Below, in pieces: positions 33,351-33,417 of a DNA stretch of 33,417 bases. The position numbers and the translations under genes are program-made. Position 1 is the stretch's first letter, and the number at the start of each line of letters is the position of its first letter. Below the pieces are notes generated by a model. It was not told the DNA's origin, ran no database searches, and was given only the letters and a program-made list of their open reading frames with translations. The stretch comes from Maricaulis sp. (GTDB lineage: Bacteria > Pseudomonadota > Alphaproteobacteria > Caulobacterales > Maricaulaceae): contig NZ_JASBRW010000075.1 of assembly GCF_030149235.1 (NCBI RefSeq), positions 1-33,417 of the forward strand, written 5' to 3'.

Positions 33351-33417
33351 TGGGGCATCGCCAAGTGGTAAGGCATCGGTTTTTGGTACCGACATTCCCA
33401 GGTTCGAATCCTGGTGC
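33351..33417 (+). tRNA. tRNA-Gln (anticodon TTG), 3' end cut by window
   Basis: The sequence begins TGGGGCATCGCCAAGTGGTA, with anticodon stem TCGGT/ACCGA and loop TTTTGGT (anticodon TTG, reads CAA), then a complete T arm with GGTTCGAATCC. The window ends after TGGTGC, inside the 3' acceptor strand. Confidence 0.95.

Overview
The window looks like chromosomal DNA of a high-GC alphaproteobacterium, most likely a stalked or dimorphic marine lineage such as Maricaulales/Hyphomonadaceae. This rests on gene content and order: xseB-ispA-dxs-tlyA preceded by a histone-deacetylase-like gene, pdxH divergent from a J-domain gene and aroC, dense coding, GTG starts and many ATGA overlaps. The genus is an inference from memory of such genomes, not a database result. 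I see no phage, transposase, integrase or CRISPR array. The window reads as a housekeeping segment with a few lineage-specific genes.

Region 1 (1-5095) is almost entirely on the minus strand: yaaA (cut by the window edge), a tRNA t6A gene (tsaC/sua5 type) overlapping a GlcD-like FAD oxidoreductase, and a three-gene unit of YceI lipoprotein, cytochrome b561 and secreted YceI. Region 2 (5096-11434) is mostly plus: a large acyl-CoA dehydrogenase, then a tightly coupled run of small membrane protein, YbjQ, two tandem type I signal peptidases, an SDR and a class II HDAC-like deacetylase. A small minus-strand membrane protein lies between. Region 3 (11460-16102) holds a histidine phosphatase and the xseB-ispA-dxs-tlyA isoprenoid/RNA-modification cluster.

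Region 4 (16315-19740) is the most unusual. It has an unrecognised two-TM protein and two minus-strand exported proteins (236 and 495 aa). Both carry a double glycine zipper bracketed by four cysteines, but their very polar low-complexity tracts sit at different places. Each is preceded, 55-58 bp before its start codon, by the same 32-bp promoter-proximal block (28/32 identical) containing half-sites repeated with an 11-bp period. This looks like a small co-regulated envelope family and is my best candidate for an undescribed system.

Region 5 (19740-24849) holds aroC and a minimal J-domain protein (minus), pdxH and a DUF1499 membrane protein (plus), an MBL-fold hydrolase overlapping the latter tail-to-tail, and an ATP-grasp-like hypothetical protein. 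Region 6 (24850-31000) holds an incomplete peptide ABC importer: permeases OppB/OppC, then a convergent secreted protein, then the OppA lipoprotein, with no ATPase genes. A zinc-ribbon DUF3667 membrane protein follows. Region 7 (31000-33417) holds sppA with a strong terminator, tRNA-Pro(CGG) on the minus strand and a partial tRNA-Gln(TTG) on the plus strand.

A theme, possibly coincidental, is the envelope: two signal peptidases, a signal-peptide peptidase, two YceI proteins, the glycine-zipper pair and many small membrane proteins lie within about 30 kb.
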